17,133 bases of DNA from positions 1 through 17,133 of the forward strand of contig NYZA01000213.1 of the NCBI GenBank assembly GCA_002686955.1, given 5' to 3'. Positions 1 to 6,671 of the stretch are shown here, one piece after another. The position numbers were made by a program, and so were the translations under genes. The notes under the pieces are model-generated. The model was not told where the DNA came from. It saw only the letters and a list, made by a program, of their open reading frames with translations, and ran no database searches. Numbering within the stretch: position 1 is the first letter of the stretch; each line of letters starts with the position of its first letter. The DNA is from Gemmatimonadota bacterium. GTDB taxonomy: Bacteria > GCA-2686955.

Positions 1-995
1 TCCTGCAGCCCTTCCATCCGAGGCAGGGATATGGTAGCGCGATGGGGCTCGAGCACCTCCTCTTGCAGGGGCGCCGGTTCGCCGCCAATGCGTACCACAT
101 GCATCCCGCCACCATCTCCGAGAGCGGCATCGACCCGACTTTCGGCCTCTGTGAGCGCGTCGGATCGCTCGATCAACTTCGGCTTCACCAGTGGCCACCG
201 ACCCCGCGACTCCCGCCCATCGAGCAGCTCCTGAGCGTCGAGGGCCGAAATCGGGCGATCGTCCGGGTCTTCGGCGATGAGACGAGCGATCAGTCGCGTC
301 AGGGCTGGGGAGTGGCATTTCGTGTCGAGGTTTTGGGCGAGCGAGTTCAGGCGTGCCTTCCTCTCGAGCAGAGAGATCGCCGAGCCATCGCCTCCTACAT
401 TCGCACCGCTCAACGCCTCGACGAGGATCACGCCGAGAGAGAAAAGATCCGCCCGGCCGTCGATCCGGCCCGTGCCCCGGAGAACTTCTGGTGCTGTGTA
501 GGTGGGTGTTCCGGTGGCCTGGTGAATTCGAGCGCCGAGGCTGCGCTGGAGCCCGAAATCGATGATGCGGGCGTTTGGTCGCGGTTCCCCCACCACGAGG
601 ATGTTCGCCGGCTTGATGTCGAGATGGACGAGCCCGTGGGCGTGGATGGTTGCGATCGCGTGGAGCACATCCCTCAGAACCTCGCGGAAGGCGTCTCGCT
701 TCGAGTGCCCGGCGAAGCGATCGATCGGTTCGCCCTGAACCAATTCCATCGAGAAGTAGTCGCCGCTCAGGCCCCAATCGAAGGCTCTGGCGATGTGGGG
801 ATGGCCGATTCGCCGCATCGCCAGGTACTCGCGGAGCAGCCGGCGGCGCGAGGAGCGATCACCGGCTCCGCGCAGCCGCTTGATCGCCACGTCTTGCTCT
901 CTGGCCAGATCGCGGGCGCGATAGACCTCTCCGGCGGTCCCCCGCCCCAGGATGAGCTTCAGGCGGAAGCGCCCGTCCAGAACAACGGGATCCAC
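1..995 (-). CDS. Hanks-type serine/threonine protein kinase, N-terminal part (C-terminus beyond the left edge)
   Basis: Cytosolic Ser/Thr kinase predicted to phosphorylate proteins from ATP. Visible kinase landmarks in order: glycine-rich loop GRGTAGEV (residues 17-24), VAIK lysine K39, catalytic loop HLDIKPAN (124-131, HLD instead of HRD), DFG at 146-148, activation segment ending in APE (168-170), and DLFSLGV (183-189). The kinase domain ends near residue 270. It is followed by IERSDALTEAESRVDAAL and RIGGEP, which resembles the start of an AAA/STAND ATPase module as found in large kinase-ATPase-TPR regulators, but the expected Walker A glycines and GK are replaced by APLQ. The GTG at 993-995 is chosen because AGGAGG lies 5 nt upstream and an in-frame stop lies about 40 nt further up with no ATG between. 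The gene is incomplete. The kinase call is firm, the ATPase module is inference, and the target is unknown. Confidence 0.93.
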   Translation of the reverse strand, partial: MDPVVLDGRFRLKLILGRGTAGEVYRARDLAREQDVAIKRLRGAGDRSSRRRLLREYLAMRRIGHPHIARAFDWGLSGDYFSMELVQGEPIDRFAGHSKRDAFREVLRDVLHAIATIHAHGLVHLDIKPANILVVGEPRPNARIIDFGLQRSLGARIHQATGTPTYTAPEVLRGTGRIDGRADLFSLGVILVEALSGANVGGDGSAISLLERKARLNSLAQNLDTKCHSPALTRLIARLIAEDPDDRPISALDAQELLDGRESRGRWPLVKPKLIERSDALTEAESRVDAALGDGGGMHVVRIGGEPAPLQEEVLEPHRATISLPRMEGLQ

Positions 996-1000
996 TGCGG

Positions 1001-1006
1001 CCTCCT
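1001..1006 (-). promoter_or_regulatory. Ribosome binding site fixing the GTG start of the kinase
   Basis: Perfect AGGAGG on the minus strand, 5 nt before the GTG at 995-993. It decides the start, since no ATG exists in frame between this point and the upstream stop. Confidence 0.8.
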
Positions 1007-1013
1007 CGACAAT

Positions 1014-1030
1014 CGGGTCGCTTCGACCCG
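1014..1030 (-). repeat. Hairpin just upstream of the kinase ribosome binding site
   Basis: CGGGTCG (1014-1020) and CGACCCG (1024-1030) form a perfect 7-bp stem with a 3-nt loop, 7 nt upstream of the AGGAGG. It would lie in the kinase mRNA leader if transcription starts further upstream. A role in translation control is only inference. Confidence 0.45.
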
Positions 1031-1138
1031 CGCGGACCTTTTAGAGGGTAAGCGTTGCAGTCCTGTTTCTGGGAGCCCTCTGGATCGCCGGTGGCGACGA
1101 AGGGGGGGGTGACGAGCTCGTCGAAAGCGACGGGAGAC

Positions 1139-1269
1139 TCTAACAGGTTGAATTGTAATGGATTCTGAGCGCTGAAGGGCGGTCCGCCAGCTCCGCTGGT
1201 CTCTTGGCTCGTTGATTTCAACGAGAACCCCCAGGGGCGCGGCCGGGTCGCCGGGGCAAACCTGTTAGA
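1139..1269. repeat. 131-bp hairpin-rich element with 11-bp terminal inverted repeats
   Basis: TCTAACAGGTT (1139-1149) is the exact reverse complement of AACCTGTTAGA (1259-1269). Between them lie CTCGTTG/CAACGAG (1208-1225, 7-bp stem, 4-nt loop), CCAGC/GCTGG (1187-1199) and GGCGGtCCGCC (1178-1188). No convincing gene lies in 996-1366, which is the divergent intergenic region between the kinase and the secreted PrcB-like protein. The shape fits a small non-autonomous mobile or REP-like element, possibly with TA at each end, or a structured RNA. No clear target-site duplication is visible beyond the TA that is part of the repeat. Confidence 0.45.
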
Positions 1270-1366
1270 TGACAACGTGTTACATCCTCGTGCACCGAAT
1301 GGCACAGCTGATGCTTCTCAAAACGGCATCGAATCGCATAACACACAGACATCGGAGAAACCCACA

Positions 1367-2200
1367 ATGTTCCGTCTCGCCCTCGCAGCAGCTTCCGCCC
1401 TGGTCGTCAGCGCAACAACCGCCGGCGCCTCCATGGCCGTCGCCAACTTCCTCGACGTACCTTTCACTACTCTCGACAAGGGCCAAGAGACCGGAATCGT
1501 GGATTCCGGCTACATGGTCTTCACAGAGGACGCCGAATTCGCGCCCTTTTGGAACGAGCACGCCGCGGGTCTCGACTACCTCCCCCTGATGCCCGCGATC
1601 GAATGGGAAAACGAGATGGTGATTGCCGCCTTTCTGGGGACCCAGTACGGCGGGACCGGTGATATCGAGATCACGCAGGTCGATGTGCTCACCAGCGCGG
1701 TTTTCGCGCACGTCGCGAAGCAGGGAGAGATCTCGGCACGGCCGATCGCAACGAATCCCTTCCACATCATCGTCACCGATCGTTGGAATACGCCGGTGCT
1801 CTTCCCCGATTTCGATCTAAACCCGACGACACTCGAGAGCGGCTTCACCCAGACCAGACTCCTACCCGACATGAATGTCGTCGTCGATAACAACGCCGAT
1901 TGGAATCAGGTTTGGGGCGCGATTCATCGTGACGACATCGAGGCGCCCGATGTCGATTTCTCCGAGCATCTGGTTCTCGCGCTCTCCAGCGGCATGGTTC
2001 CTTCACCCGGCCACGGCATCGACCTGGCCTGGGCCAAGACCGTCGATATCGCCGGGCGGACCTTCTCGCTGGCGATGATCGAGAACACCGTTCCTAGCCG
2101 CCCCGCCATCATGATTCCGGGCTACGCCTGGCAGTTCGTGCAGATCGATCGCACCGGCGCCCCGCTTAGCCTCTTCGAGTTCACTCAGGCGACAGAGTAG
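1367..2200 (+). CDS. Secreted protein with two PrcB_C-like domains
   Basis: Predicted exported 277-aa protein. A signal peptide (residues 1 to about 22, hydrophobic ALAAASALVVSATTAGA) is followed by two halves that look alike. The first half (about 35-147) has FAPFWNEHAAG, then NEMVIAAFLGTQYGGTGDIEI and NPFHIIVTD. The second half (about 160-272) has ADWNQVWGAIH, APDVDFSEHLVLALSSG and a weaker glycine patch. This pattern (Trp-containing helix, P-x-(I/V)DF, M/LV-h-A-x-x-G) is that of the PrcB C-terminal domain, known from a spirochaete protease-complex subunit; its molecular role is poorly known. The ATG at 1367 is preferred over the upstream in-frame ATG at 1277: GGAGA lies 8 nt before it and a clean signal peptide follows. 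The gene ends in an intrinsic terminator, so it is probably monocistronic. Family call moderate, function unknown. Confidence 0.8.
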   Translation: MFRLALAAASALVVSATTAGASMAVANFLDVPFTTLDKGQETGIVDSGYMVFTEDAEFAPFWNEHAAGLDYLPLMPAIEWENEMVIAAFLGTQYGGTGDIEITQVDVLTSAVFAHVAKQGEISARPIATNPFHIIVTDRWNTPVLFPDFDLNPTTLESGFTQTRLLPDMNVVVDNNADWNQVWGAIHRDDIEAPDVDFSEHLVLALSSGMVPSPGHGIDLAWAKTVDIAGRTFSLAMIENTVPSRPAIMIPGYAWQFVQIDRTGAPLSLFEFTQATE

Positions 2201-2226
2201 CATCTTCCAGCTCTCGCGGGAGAAGC

Positions 2227-2260
2227 GCGGCCCTCTCATTCGGGAGGGTCGCCTTTTTTT
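2227..2260 (+). terminator. Rho-independent terminator of the PrcB-like gene
   Basis: Stem GCGGCCCTCTC (2227-2237), loop ATTC, GGGAGGGTCGC (2242-2252), with only two G-T wobbles, followed by C and seven T. It lies 27 nt after the stop codon. Confidence 0.93.
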
Positions 2261-2349
2261 GTGCGTTCGGGGGCTCTCTACCCGCTCATCACGTCAAGAC
2301 CTTGTAGCCTTGAGTACGAACCCGAATCCGACCGCAAGAAAGAGCTCCG

Positions 2350-2778
2350 ATGAGCCACTTTCCCGCCACGATCATCTCCGTCTTCGCCCTTTTCGCGATC
2401 TCCTCCGCGCTCGCCATCGATTCGCTCGAGCTGCCCGGCCCCTGCGACGATTCCTATCATTACCGCTACTTCGCCAATGATGTGACATTCCTAGCGACAT
2501 TGATGAACCGAGGAACCGATATGACCCAATCCCAGGTGCGCTTCTATCTGTCGAGCAACGACTACATCTCGAACTACGACATCTACATCGGCGGCGGCAC
2601 CTTCACCGGAGAGGCTGGCTCGACCGGCACCTTCGATCTATCGCTTCCTATCCCGACGAGCGTCGCGTCCGGCAACTACTACGTCGGCCATCTCTTCGAT
2701 CCGAACGACAACGTGAGCGAGGTGAACGAGAGCAACAACGCCGTGGCGCTGAGAAAGCCGATCAAGGTGATGCAATGA
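2350..2778 (+). CDS. Small secreted CARDB-domain protein
   Basis: 142-aa protein with a signal peptide (hydrophobic residues 6-22, cleavage likely after A-L-A) and one immunoglobulin-like CARDB domain (about 40-135), an extracellular adhesion-type fold. Diagnostic stretches are VTFLATLMNRG (45-55), VRFYLSSND (63-71), the central YDIYIGGG, then SGNYYVGHLFDPNDNVSEVN running into ESNNAV (107-132). The acidic and Asn-rich end of this last stretch is typical of the family. The gene follows the PrcB-like gene after its terminator, so it should have its own promoter, which I could not identify with confidence. A single CARDB domain with nothing else is short; it may act as a minimal surface or periplasmic binding module. 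Partner unknown. Confidence 0.82.
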   Translation: MSHFPATIISVFALFAISSALAIDSLELPGPCDDSYHYRYFANDVTFLATLMNRGTDMTQSQVRFYLSSNDYISNYDIYIGGGTFTGEAGSTGTFDLSLPIPTSVASGNYYVGHLFDPNDNVSEVNESNNAVALRKPIKVMQ

Positions 2779-2859
2779 CCGAACCCAGGAGCGAAGGCCT
2801 GCCGCTTAAAATGCCCGGGAATAGACCCCACCCTCGGCGGCAGTATTGGTTGAGGAGCC

Positions 2860-3003
2860 ATGACCAAACCGTCTCCAACCCCGACCGATGAAGACCTGGC
2901 CGCCCTGGCCCGCGAAGGTGATTCGGGCGCGTTCGAGCAGATCGTGGTGCGGCATTGCCGCGCTCTCTTCGCGCTCTTCCTGCGATCGACCGGTCGCTCG
3001 GCT
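2860..3003 (+). pseudogene. ECF sigma factor, truncated after the start of region 2
   Basis: After GAGGAG and an ATG, the first ~48 codons read as the start of an ECF (sigma-70 family) factor: [20 protein letters not shown] then [18 protein letters not shown], matching the usual (D/E)-x-x-L-(V/A)-x-x-A-x-x-G-D-x-x-A-F-(E/D)-x-(I/L)-(V/Y) pattern of region 2.1 and the beginning of 2.2. The similarity then stops: the expected DAEDLVQ-type region 2.2 and the whole region 4 are missing. The frame stays open to 3510, but that part is the antisense of an efflux adaptor remnant, so it is not a genuine C-terminus. A truncated protein might still be made; it could not bind -35 elements. The breakpoint near 3000-3008 coincides with the end of the adaptor fragment. 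Confidence 0.72.
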
Positions 3004-3648
3004 GACAACCTCGCCCACAGTGGCATGTCGAGACACCACGCAGCCCGTTATCGGGCTCCTGATGGTCAGCTCACTGCCACTACCGTCTTGTCCGTAGATG
3101 TCGAGGGCACGCTGTGCGGCGGACTCTTCGGCTCGAGCGCGTCGAAGCGTCGCCTGTGCCTCCAGGAAATCCCGTTTCGCGCCTATTCCCTCACGCTGAA
3201 GCTCCTGTTGGCGGGCGTAGTTCGCTTACGCTACCTCTACATTCGCGCGGGTTCTCGTGGCTTGGGCTCTGGCTTCGCCGAGAGCGATGCTGCGTACTAT
3301 CGCGAGCGGCTGACCGGCTCGAACGCTTTCTCCAATCTAGGCCATTACAGCTGCGAGCTGACCCGAGACGATAGTGGACACGTGCGCCTCTCTGTCGGGC
3401 TCCAACTGGATCTCCGCCGGGACCTCTATGCCTCCTTGTGCCGGCGCCCCCTCGACCGTCGCGAAACGTATCCCCATTCGTTCGATGGCATCGGGACTGA
3501 TATGTACTAGATTCCGACCACCTCGACTCTCGCTTTGCTCATCGTGTTGCTCGTGGTCGTCGTGGCGTGCGGGCGCGAGACGATTGTCGCAGCCGGCGGC
3601 CAGGGGTAGGAGTGGGAATACGATCGTCCAGAACGGGCGGAGACTCAT
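3001..3648 (-). pseudogene. RND efflux periplasmic adaptor (CzcB/CusB type), truncated and with two in-frame stops
   Basis: Lipoprotein adaptor of a tripartite cation pump. It begins at the ATG at 3648, which overlaps the upstream TolC-like gene by ATGA. Visible parts are a lipobox signal (PLAAGC), a His/Asp-rich stretch [25 protein letters not shown], then QLAAVMA followed by TAG (3339-3337). The same frame continues with [12 protein letters not shown] and [13 protein letters not shown], then a TAA (3228-3226). It goes on with [27 protein letters not shown] and [18 protein letters not shown], the two lipoyl halves and the hairpin in family order. Similarity ends at about 3003, where an ECF sigma fragment begins on the other strand. 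The C-terminal half (barrel and membrane-proximal domains) and any CzcA pump gene are absent. Two different stop codons plus truncation argue for decay rather than stop-codon recoding. Confidence 0.85.
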
Positions 3649-5054
3649 CGATCATCCTCGTGCGGCTGCAAGGGCAAATCATGTCGCTCGTCGGGCCATA
3701 TGTCGGTGCCGATCGAGGCTTCGAGATTCGCGACGGCTTGGAAGTAGTCCGAGTGGGCATCCAGTGCGTCGGATTGGGTACGCAAGAATCGCTCCCGTGC
3801 CACTGAGACCTCGAGAATGTCGATTTCGCCGAGCTCGTATGCACGTTGAATGAGGTGCAAGTTCTTCTCGAAAGTGGGCAGAATCTCGCTTCCGTAGCTG
3901 CGCACGCGGGCCGCGGCGGCGGTAAGAGCGCTACGATCCTGCTCTAATCGAGCAGCGAGCTGAGCGCTGTAGACCTGTTGCTCGGCCTCCGCGAGACGAA
4001 CCTCCGCGTGCGCTTTCGCACGCGCCCCCTGATCGCGTGCGAATAGGGGAATGGACACGGAAAACGTGCCGATTACCACGGCCTCGTCGAAGCCGGCGGG
4101 AGCGCCCTCTCGCGCATACTCGAGCCCCAAGGTCGGTTCGGGCCAGGCCTCGCGTTCGGCTGAATGCGCAAGGGCTTCCGCCTCGGCCCGAATCGCCCGC
4201 AATGTTCTCAACCGCGGTTGATGGCTCTGCGCGGCGACCCAGAGCATCTCGCGCGGAGGCGGATCCAGCGGCGCATCGAGCGATCCGGCCGGTTCTGGGG
4301 GATGGGTTTCGGGCCACCCTGCCAGAGCCCCCAATTCGAGGCGCGCATGTCGATAGGCCTGCTTCGCGGCGATCTTGGCGACGCGAGATTGACTCAATTC
4401 GCCCTCGGTCACCCGCACAGCCAGCTCCGAAACATCCCCTGCCCGAAACCTGCGCCGCGCGATGTCGAGTAGGCGTTCCTGGAAAGCCAACAGTCGATCG
4501 GCGGCCAACATCTTTTCGCGAGCGACGAGTGCCCGATGAAATGCCGCATGCACGTCGCGATGCACATGCCACCGGGCCTCATCGAGCTCTGCGTTGAATC
4601 GCCGCCTGGAACGCTCCGCCGCCTCGATTCGTAGCCCCCGTTCTCCCGCAATTTCGACGCGCTGTGAAATCGAGGCGCTGAGGTCGGTGTACCGTCCGGC
4701 AACTCCGCGCCTGGGCCCCGCACCGATCGAAAACTCTGGATTATGAGGAAGCCAAAGCGATGCGCCATCGACCGCGGCATCGCCAAGCTCCAGGCGCGCG
4801 CGCCCGCGGCCAAGCAAGGGCGAGTGCCGGTCCGCGAAGGCAAGAATCCCATGCAGCGACACTATGCCCTCGGTCAGAGGATTCGGCAAGGGCGCTGCCT
4901 GAATCTGAATTCCCGGGAGATCTCGAGATCGTCTCTCAGCATCGGCGTACGTGGCCGCGATCCCGCCAACGATTAGTATGGTCCAAATGCGCAATATACT
5001 ATTCCCAATAGTTGCCGTCGCCGCATTACTGGGACTCGACACGGTCTTGTTCAT
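3645..5054 (-). CDS. TolC/CzcC-family outer-membrane efflux factor
   Basis: 469-aa outer-membrane channel component of an RND efflux system, most like the heavy-metal CzcC/CusC branch. Signal or anchor region at residues 18-36, NPEFSIG at 105-111, long helical repeats with [11 protein letters not shown] (203-213) and, in the second half, the matching [11 protein letters not shown] (406-416). This duplicated F/Y-x-x-G-(D/E)-(V/I)-x-x-L signature is typical of the family. [10 protein letters not shown] (334-343) is the usual beta-strand/turn segment. The reading frame is complete and clean, unlike its partner: its stop overlaps the start of the decayed adaptor by ATGA. It lies 4 nt after the M56 peptidase gene, so it is translated from the repressor-led operon. 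Without an adaptor or pump here, it would need partners encoded elsewhere. Metal specificity is inferred from the family only. Confidence 0.9.
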   Translation of the reverse strand: MNKTVSSPSNAATATIGNSILRIWTILIVGGIAATYADAERRSRDLPGIQIQAAPLPNPLTEGIVSLHGILAFADRHSPLLGRGRARLELGDAAVDGASLWLPHNPEFSIGAGPRRGVAGRYTDLSASISQRVEIAGERGLRIEAAERSRRRFNAELDEARWHVHRDVHAAFHRALVAREKMLAADRLLAFQERLLDIARRRFRAGDVSELAVRVTEGELSQSRVAKIAAKQAYRHARLELGALAGWPETHPPEPAGSLDAPLDPPPREMLWVAAQSHQPRLRTLRAIRAEAEALAHSAEREAWPEPTLGLEYAREGAPAGFDEAVVIGTFSVSIPLFARDQGARAKAHAEVRLAEAEQQVYSAQLAARLEQDRSALTAAAARVRSYGSEILPTFEKNLHLIQRAYELGEIDILEVSVARERFLRTQSDALDAHSDYFQAVANLEASIGTDIWPDERHDLPLQPHEDDR

Positions 5055-5058
5055 TGCT

Positions 5059-6084
5059 TCAGATGATTCCTACTAGACTCGCGCAGCTCTCGACACCGTA
5101 ATGGAGCACATCCAAGGGACCGGTGCCGGACACGTGCGGGAGCACGATCAAAAGTGGTGTGACCAAAGTGAGAAACCCCACTGAAGCAAAACGCCGGGGC
5201 GGCGCGGGCCGACGATTCGCAGAGTCGAGAAGAAGGTGGATCCGAACTCGGATCCCATCCATTCCGTGGCCACTCAACGCCTCCGCGCGAGCTCTTGCCG
5301 AGCCCGTCCGAGCCACGGCAACAATGCCGCTGGCGAGCGAGAGTGGATCCGCGCCAAGCTGTACTGCACGGCGGTCACAAATCGCTTCACGCGCAAACCA
5401 GTAGCGTTCGAATTCAGCTTCGAGAATCCGCCCCAGCGGATTGATGGAGAGAGCCAGTCGTGCCACCAGCAGGCGCAGCGGATCCCTTGCGCGGGTATGT
5501 TCCAGCTCATGCAGGAGCGCCGCTTCTATCTCTTCGTCGCTGAGCTGATCCGCGACATCCGCGGCGATCTCGACAACCGGGTGGAGCACGCCGCTGGTGC
5601 AAACCGGGGCGAAGTTCCTGTCGACGACGCAAACCCGCCGAGCGATGGGCGCCAGGGCGGGGTGTCGGGCGCATACTCGGCGCACGCGGTCGACGACCGC
5701 CGACGATTTCGAAACCGGCTTGTGTATGTTCGGGCCGCGGAAACTGCTGATCCCGTACCCGACGCCCGCCAGCGGAACCGCGGAGAGCACGAGAGCAAAG
5801 AGGACCACGTCTCGGCAAAACTCCACGCCGAAATATGGTGCGATACAGACAGCGAGCGGCGCTCCCTCCTCGGACTGATGGGCGGCCGCCGATACGAGCC
5901 AGAGCACCGGACCGATAGTTGGACCGACGATGAGCATATAGCGCAGTGAGCTTCCGTGACGGTCGATGCAGCATTTCCGATCCGGAGCCGCCGCGAGCAG
6001 TAGCCGAGCCGCCACGGTGAGCGGAGGGACCACTACAGAAAACACGATGGTGGCTCCGAAGAGGGGAAAGATGAGCTCCGTCAT
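5059..6084 (-). CDS. M56 (BlaR1/MecR1-like) membrane metallopeptidase
   Basis: 341-aa integral-membrane zinc protease. Membrane segments lie at about 5-30, 48-68, 92-112 and 302-318. The zinc motif HELEH is at 192-196, with the probable third ligand E233 in [11 protein letters not shown], in the family arrangement. The usual large C-terminal penicillin-sensor domain of BlaR1 is missing; only about 20 residues follow the last membrane segment, so the signal is unlikely to be a beta-lactam through the classical route. In known systems such peptidases are activated by an envelope signal and lead to cleavage of the cognate BlaI-type repressor. Here the repressor gene lies directly upstream and overlaps it by ATGA (6081-6084), which supports that pairing. 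The efflux gene follows 4 nt downstream. The signal is unknown; a metal or envelope stress is plausible. Confidence 0.9.
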   Translation of the reverse strand: MTELIFPLFGATIVFSVVVPPLTVAARLLLAAAPDRKCCIDRHGSSLRYMLIVGPTIGPVLWLVSAAAHQSEEGAPLAVCIAPYFGVEFCRDVVLFALVLSAVPLAGVGYGISSFRGPNIHKPVSKSSAVVDRVRRVCARHPALAPIARRVCVVDRNFAPVCTSGVLHPVVEIAADVADQLSDEEIEAALLHELEHTRARDPLRLLVARLALSINPLGRILEAEFERYWFAREAICDRRAVQLGADPLSLASGIVAVARTGSARARAEALSGHGMDGIRVRIHLLLDSANRRPAPPRRFASVGFLTLVTPLLIVLPHVSGTGPLDVLHYGVESCASLVGII

Positions 6085-6506
6085 TCCCCGAGCTCCTTCT
6101 TGCGCCTGCGAATCAAGACCTCGAGCATCTCCAATTCCTCGCCATCCGATTCGCGAACCTGGTCGACCAGCAACGACAGAGCCTGGCGATGCCCCAAGCC
6201 GGACAGAGACCCAAGCAGCTCACGCGCCATCGTTTCGGAGAACTGCTCTCGGCTCATCAGCGGCCGGTAAACGTAGCGGCGCCCTTCGCGCACCCGGTCG
6301 AGCAGTCCCTTCTCGTGCAACCGGCCCACGGTGGTCATCACGGTGGTATAGGCGATGTTGCGCTGTCGCTGAAGCTCCTGCTGAACATCCGCGACAGCGA
6401 ACTCCTCCCACTTCCTCGCCCAGACGGCCTCCATGATGTCGGCCTCGAGATCGAAAAGCGTGGCACGGAGCCCCGACTGCTCGGGACGAAATCGGATTCC
6501 TCTCAT
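6081..6506 (-). CDS. BlaI/MecI/CopY-family winged-helix repressor
   Basis: 141-aa dimeric DNA-binding repressor. N-terminal winged helix: [13 protein letters not shown] (helix 1), VADVQQELQ, the recognition region [20 protein letters not shown], wing [14 protein letters not shown], then a C-terminal dimerisation region (about 85-141) with [14 protein letters not shown]. This is the standard length and order for the family. The ATG at 6504-6506 is preferred over an in-frame TTG at 6525-6527, because that TTG sits at the promoter -10/operator, while GAGG lies about 8 nt before the ATG. First gene of the operon repressor - M56 peptidase - TolC factor - decayed adaptor. An inverted repeat overlapping its own promoter indicates autoregulation. 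Confidence 0.94.
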   Translation of the reverse strand: MRGIRFRPEQSGLRATLFDLEADIMEAVWARKWEEFAVADVQQELQRQRNIAYTTVMTTVGRLHEKGLLDRVREGRRYVYRPLMSREQFSETMARELLGSLSGLGHRQALSLLVDQVRESDGEELEMLEVLIRRRKKELGE

Positions 6507-6525
6507 CGTGAACCTCAGGTCGAGC

Positions 6526-6557
6526 AACTACTATAGACCGTAGTAGTTAGTTGTCAA
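6526..6557 (-). promoter_or_regulatory. Promoter and overlapping inverted-repeat operator of the blaI-like operon
   Basis: On the minus strand, TTGACA (6557-6552) and TATAGT (6535-6530) are separated by 16 bp, a near-consensus sigma-70 promoter. AACTACTA (6526-6533) and TAGTAGTT (6541-6548) form a perfect 8-bp inverted repeat with a 7-bp spacer, covering the spacer and the -10. The ACTACT half-sites resemble the TACTAC-type half-sites of BlaI/MecI operators. Binding by the adjacent repressor is inferred. Confidence 0.85.
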
Positions 6558-6671
6558 CAGCCCGGGTCCAGAAAATGCGATGGCATGGGCTCACCTGTCG
6601 TACTAGCAACCGACGGTCGTCCCGCCATCCGCGCATGTCCGCGATTATCGACGATCGAATACACTCCGCCC

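Noticed and set aside
42-1112. 356-codon plus-strand open frame
   Set aside because: It is the antisense of the Ser/Thr kinase, whose motifs are all present on the minus strand; the plus-strand translation has no domain pattern.
859-1305. 148-codon minus-strand open frame covering the kinase upstream region
   Set aside because: Out of frame with the kinase, low-complexity Arg/Gly/Pro composition, and it would span the inverted-repeat element; no ribosome binding site seen.
3226-3339. Stop-codon recoding (amber suppression) in the adaptor
   Set aside because: Both a TAG and a TAA interrupt the frame and the gene is also truncated; neighbouring genes end normally in TGA or TAG.
3004-3510. Continuation of the sigma-factor frame as a genuine C-terminal domain
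   Set aside because: This stretch is antisense to a clear efflux adaptor remnant and shows no region 4 or other sigma features.
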